Part shown: positions 61,496 to 64,000 of the stretch, in pieces
Layout of the letters: each line of letters opens with the position of its first letter
Numbering within the stretch: position 1 is the first letter of the stretch
Assembly (NCBI GenBank): GCA_017472695.1
Contig: JAFUOQ010000014.1
Span: 1-64,000, forward strand
Source: Clostridia bacterium
GTDB taxonomy: Bacteria > Bacillota > Clostridia > Oscillospirales > CAG-272
Reading direction: 5' to 3'
Length of the DNA stretch: 64,000 bases
Made by a program: the position numbers and the translations under genes
Notes under the pieces: generated by a model
Databases searched by the model: none
What the model saw: the letters and a program-made list of their open reading frames with translations, nothing else
What the model was told of the DNA's origin: nothing

Positions 61496-61533
61496 AAAAG
61501 TGCCTAAAATCGGTGTTTTTTAGCACTTTTTAA
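61496..61533. terminator. Terminator between the tRNA fragment and the second recombinase
   Basis: AAAAGTGC...GCACTTTT with flanking A and T tracts; could end the minus-strand recombinase transcript. Confidence 0.6.
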
Positions 61534-61598
61534 TGATTTTTCAGGTGCGGTTAGAACCATTATTGAACGTTCTATTTTGAACCCACTTCCGCGGTTTT

Positions 61599-63200
61599 TT
61601 AGACACGTACCGCAAGTTCTGAGAAAACGAAGGTCTGGCGGTAATGGTTTTCGGGGCGGGCAATATAGTCGCGTTTCTCTATAATTGTTATGCGCATTGG
61701 TTCGAGCCCATTTAGTAATTTGTGAAGATTGATTGTAAATTCTATTTTGTCATTGTCTATCACAATAACGTTAACAAGTTCACATATCGCTTCGCGTAAT
61801 TCATCATTAGCTTTTGAGTTTAGCCGTTCAGCAAAACTTTTTACGTTTTTAGCAATCCTTTTTTCTTTGAATTCGGGGAATAAGGACTGCCGCTCTTCAA
61901 TTAAGGTTTGCTTATGTTTTAGCTCGCTAATTTCCCACAAGAGCTGGCAGTTTTGCTCTGCAATAAACTTGCGAAATGATTTTGAATCCTCTTTTGCGGC
62001 TTTTTCTTCGTTTTCTTTGATGAAAGCTTCTTTTTGAGCTATTTGATTTCGAATAACGAGCAAATCCTCTTGTAGCTTATCGAAAATCTTAACATAGCTG
62101 ATTTTGACAAGTTCTGTAAGGTTTAAGAGATTTTCCTGAGCAAACAAGCAATTATTAAATAGTTTTAAGAGGTAGTCTTCAAGGTAGCTGGCATTTACTG
62201 CTTTTATAATGCAGTTTTTCTCTCGCGAATTGCATTTGTAAGTCGGGTATTTGTTTTCATTGCTAATCATAACCGAACCGCAAAATGCCTTTCCGCAAGA
62301 GCCACAACGTGTAAGCCCTGAAAGTAGGTATTTTCTGTTCGGATTGTAAGTAATTGTACGTTTTTTTCTTTCATCAAGGATTTCTTGCACTTTAAAGAAC
62401 GTTGCGTCATCAATAATCCTTGGCAATCCGTTAGGAATTCGTATTATTTCTGACGGTTTTTTCATTTTTCGTGAATTCCGCTTTCCATTGAATTCTTTTC
62501 CGTATGCCTTGTTGTAAATGTATTCACCTATGTATTTTCGATTTCGTAAAACGTCGTAAAAATGCCCACTGAAAAGGCGTCCGTCTGACCTTGTGTAGCC
62601 GTGTGAATTCAGGTAATTTCGTATTTTTGCGTAGCCGTAACCTTGTAGCGTTAACTCGAATATAAGTTTAACCGCTTCGGCTTCTTTTTCATCAATTACG
62701 TACTTTTTACCTTGAACCCTGTATCCTAAAAGTGGAGTGCCACCGTGAATTTTGCACTCTTTGGCGTTTGCTATTTTTCCAGCCACACATTCGCGGGCAA
62801 GCTTCTTAGAGTAGAGTTCCGCCATACCCATTGACATAAGCTCGAAAAACTCACCTTCGGGCGTTTCATCGAATTCTTCGAGGGCACTAATAATTTTGAT
62901 TCCGTGTTTAGCGAAATACTTTTTGTAGTACCTCGAATCGTCCACATTTCGCGCCCACCTATCCATTCGGTGAACAATTATAAGGTTGAATTCCTTTTTC
63001 GGGGCGTCCTTTACCATTTCTTGAAAGCTAATTCTGTTTGCGCTTGTGCCGCTTTGTGCTTCGTCCACGTATTCGTGAATCAGTTGAATATTATGGCTTG
63101 CGCAAAAGCGTCTGATTTCTGATAGCTGTACTGTAATACTTGATTCTTGTTGCTTATCAGAGCTAAACCTTGCATAAGCAACCGCTATTATTTGTTGCAT
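61599..63200 (-). CDS. Large serine recombinase of a second element
   Basis: A 533-residue recombinase. Catalytic Ser13 in YARFSSDKQ, HRMDRWARN with conserved Arg, recombinase domain about 150-265, zinc ribbon LTRCGSCGK...CNSREKNC (about 298-335) and a long coiled coil (about 365-450). It is clearly distinct from the recombinase at 59632, with more G/C-ended codons. The AAAGGAG site stands before the ATG. It lies 130 bases from the tRNA-Glu fragment and points toward it, as integrases next to their att site do. It should move an element extending rightwards out of the window. Confidence 0.93.
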   Translation of the reverse strand: MQQIIAVAYARFSSDKQQESSITVQLSEIRRFCASHNIQLIHEYVDEAQSGTSANRISFQEMVKDAPKKEFNLIIVHRMDRWARNVDDSRYYKKYFAKHGIKIISALEEFDETPEGEFFELMSMGMAELYSKKLARECVAGKIANAKECKIHGGTPLLGYRVQGKKYVIDEKEAEAVKLIFELTLQGYGYAKIRNYLNSHGYTRSDGRLFSGHFYDVLRNRKYIGEYIYNKAYGKEFNGKRNSRKMKKPSEIIRIPNGLPRIIDDATFFKVQEILDERKKRTITYNPNRKYLLSGLTRCGSCGKAFCGSVMISNENKYPTYKCNSREKNCIIKAVNASYLEDYLLKLFNNCLFAQENLLNLTELVKISYVKIFDKLQEDLLVIRNQIAQKEAFIKENEEKAAKEDSKSFRKFIAEQNCQLLWEISELKHKQTLIEERQSLFPEFKEKRIAKNVKSFAERLNSKANDELREAICELVNVIVIDNDKIEFTINLHKLLNGLEPMRITIIEKRDYIARPENHYRQTFVFSELAVRV

Positions 63201-63266
63201 TTTCTTTCTCCTTTCACAGTAAATATAAAAGGCGCATAGCCGATTAAGCTATACGCCTGTTAATTA

Positions 63267-63939
63267 TTATTCTTCGTTTATATCTTCGTTTTCTTCTTCC
63301 TCGTCTTCATCTGGTGGATAACCGAATTTTTCGCTTAAGCAACACCAATAGAATTCATCGCCAATGTTGAATCCTTTAAAAAGTATGTCCTTTTCTTTCA
63401 CAATTTCATTTAAGTAGATGTCAACAACATCGCTTAAATAGCTGTATTTTTTACATTGATACTCATAATTACTATATGATGAATAAATTTGTGTAATTCC
63501 AGAATTTGTTTGGATTGATAATTTGTTTAAGAAATTTTCAAAGTTTTCGAATTCGATAACATATGATTCCAAATCGTTGAAAGCATTAACAAGATTATCA
63601 TTTATTTCACGAATAGAACTTAATAGGTTTTTTTCTTCTACATCCCAAGCTTCTATTATTGCTAATAAATTCCCTGTATATATTTCATCGAATTCATCAT
63701 ATTGACTCAATTTCCACCTTATATAGTTGTTTTCTTCGTTTGCGAGAGCACTGTTTGCATTAAAGAACCAAGATGTGTTTTTCAGACAAGCAGTTGTTAT
63801 TTGGGTGAAATTGTTAAAATCGAGATAAATGTCAATTTCACTTTCAATTCCGTTGTATTGTTTGACTTACTGTTTCACAGCTATCATCTATATCGAATCC
63901 GTTATCGGTTAGTATCTTTTCAATTCTATAATTTCTCAT
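63267..63939 (-). pseudogene. Hypothetical protein, frameshifted after about 25 codons
   Basis: From ATG at 63939 (AAGGAGG site) the frame reads MRNYRIEKILTDNGFDIDDS and stops at 63844. Skipping one base within 63844-63869 joins it to a second frame, KQYNGIESEIDIYLDFNNFT, that runs without a stop through MSQYDEFDEIYTG-like sequence to 63267, giving about 223 residues with a coiled-coil middle and an acidic Glu/Asp-rich tail. The downstream part could also restart at a TTG (63710) with AAGGTGG. No family recognised; context is phage or ICE. Confidence 0.6.
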
Positions 63940-64000
63940 AAATCCTCCTTGTAATCATTAAATTTAATTTTTATATTTTCTTTTTTATCGTTAATTTCGA
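63936..64000 (-). CDS. C-terminal end of an unknown gene (partial at window edge)
   Basis: The minus strand reads EINDKKENIKIKFNDYKEDL and stops at TGA that overlaps the ATG of the next gene (ATGA), the usual sign of coupled genes. Only 20 residues are visible, so no identity can be given. Confidence 0.45.
   Translation of the reverse strand, partial: EINDKKENIKIKFNDYKEDL

Overview
The window looks like a chromosomal segment of a low-GC Firmicute, most likely an uncultured gut Clostridia member. This is inferred from the Leu T-box in front of leuA, the HisZ-dependent short HisG, a TrpR-like YerC/HisR repressor, AAGGAG-type ribosome binding sites, many near-consensus sigma-A promoters with 17-bp spacers, a BspA-like surface protein and a carbohydrate-degradation cluster. 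I cannot name a genus.

Layout. 1-141: end of an IS3/IS150-type insertion sequence. 229-304: tRNA-Pro (minus strand) with its own promoter and terminator. 0.6-9 kb: single genes and small operons, namely an alpha/beta hydrolase, a remnant of a MATE transporter, an OmpR/PhoR-type two-component system, three membrane proteins that look like the TIGR02206/YwaF family, a HAD phosphatase and ilvE. 9.05-23.3 kb: a long branched-chain amino acid operon under one Leu T-box (leuA-ilvB-ilvN-ilvC-ilvD-leuC-leuD-hyp-leuB-DUF815 ATPase-ilvA-GIY-YIG-ridA) with several dispersed repeats in its gaps. 23.7-25.5 kb: a secreted leucine-rich-repeat protein. 25.7-34.2 kb: a complete, tightly overlapped histidine operon (yerC/hisR-hisZ-hisG-hisD-hisC-hisB-hisH-hisA-hisF-hisIE-PHP phosphatase) with a palindrome at the start site that is a good candidate operator for its first gene.

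34.2-38.3 kb (minus) is a four-gene cluster of two GT8 glycosyltransferases, a PlsC-type acyltransferase and a GT8-PlsC fusion, probably making or modifying a glycolipid. 38.6-41.6 kb holds a membrane XRE regulator, a hot-dog thioesterase, a frameshifted small Cys-rich gene and an orphan CofE-like ligase. 41.6-55.8 kb is a cluster of cytoplasmic glycoside hydrolases (GH106-like, GH2 beta-glucuronidase-like, GH51, GH2 beta-mannosidase-like, GH63/MGH1-like, GH29-like) with an ADP-ribosylglycohydrolase and XRE regulators but no transporter.

The right 6 kb is mobile DNA. About 57.8-61.4 kb looks like a compact element with large hairpins, an operator-controlled promoter, a transcription attenuator, a 48-aa ORF, a HUH Rep protein and a large serine recombinase. 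At 61.44 kb lies a 3' fragment of a tRNA-Glu-like gene with its terminator, followed by a second serine recombinase and phage/ICE-like hypothetical genes that run off the edge. This suggests a second integrated element whose other end, with the intact tRNA, lies to the right.
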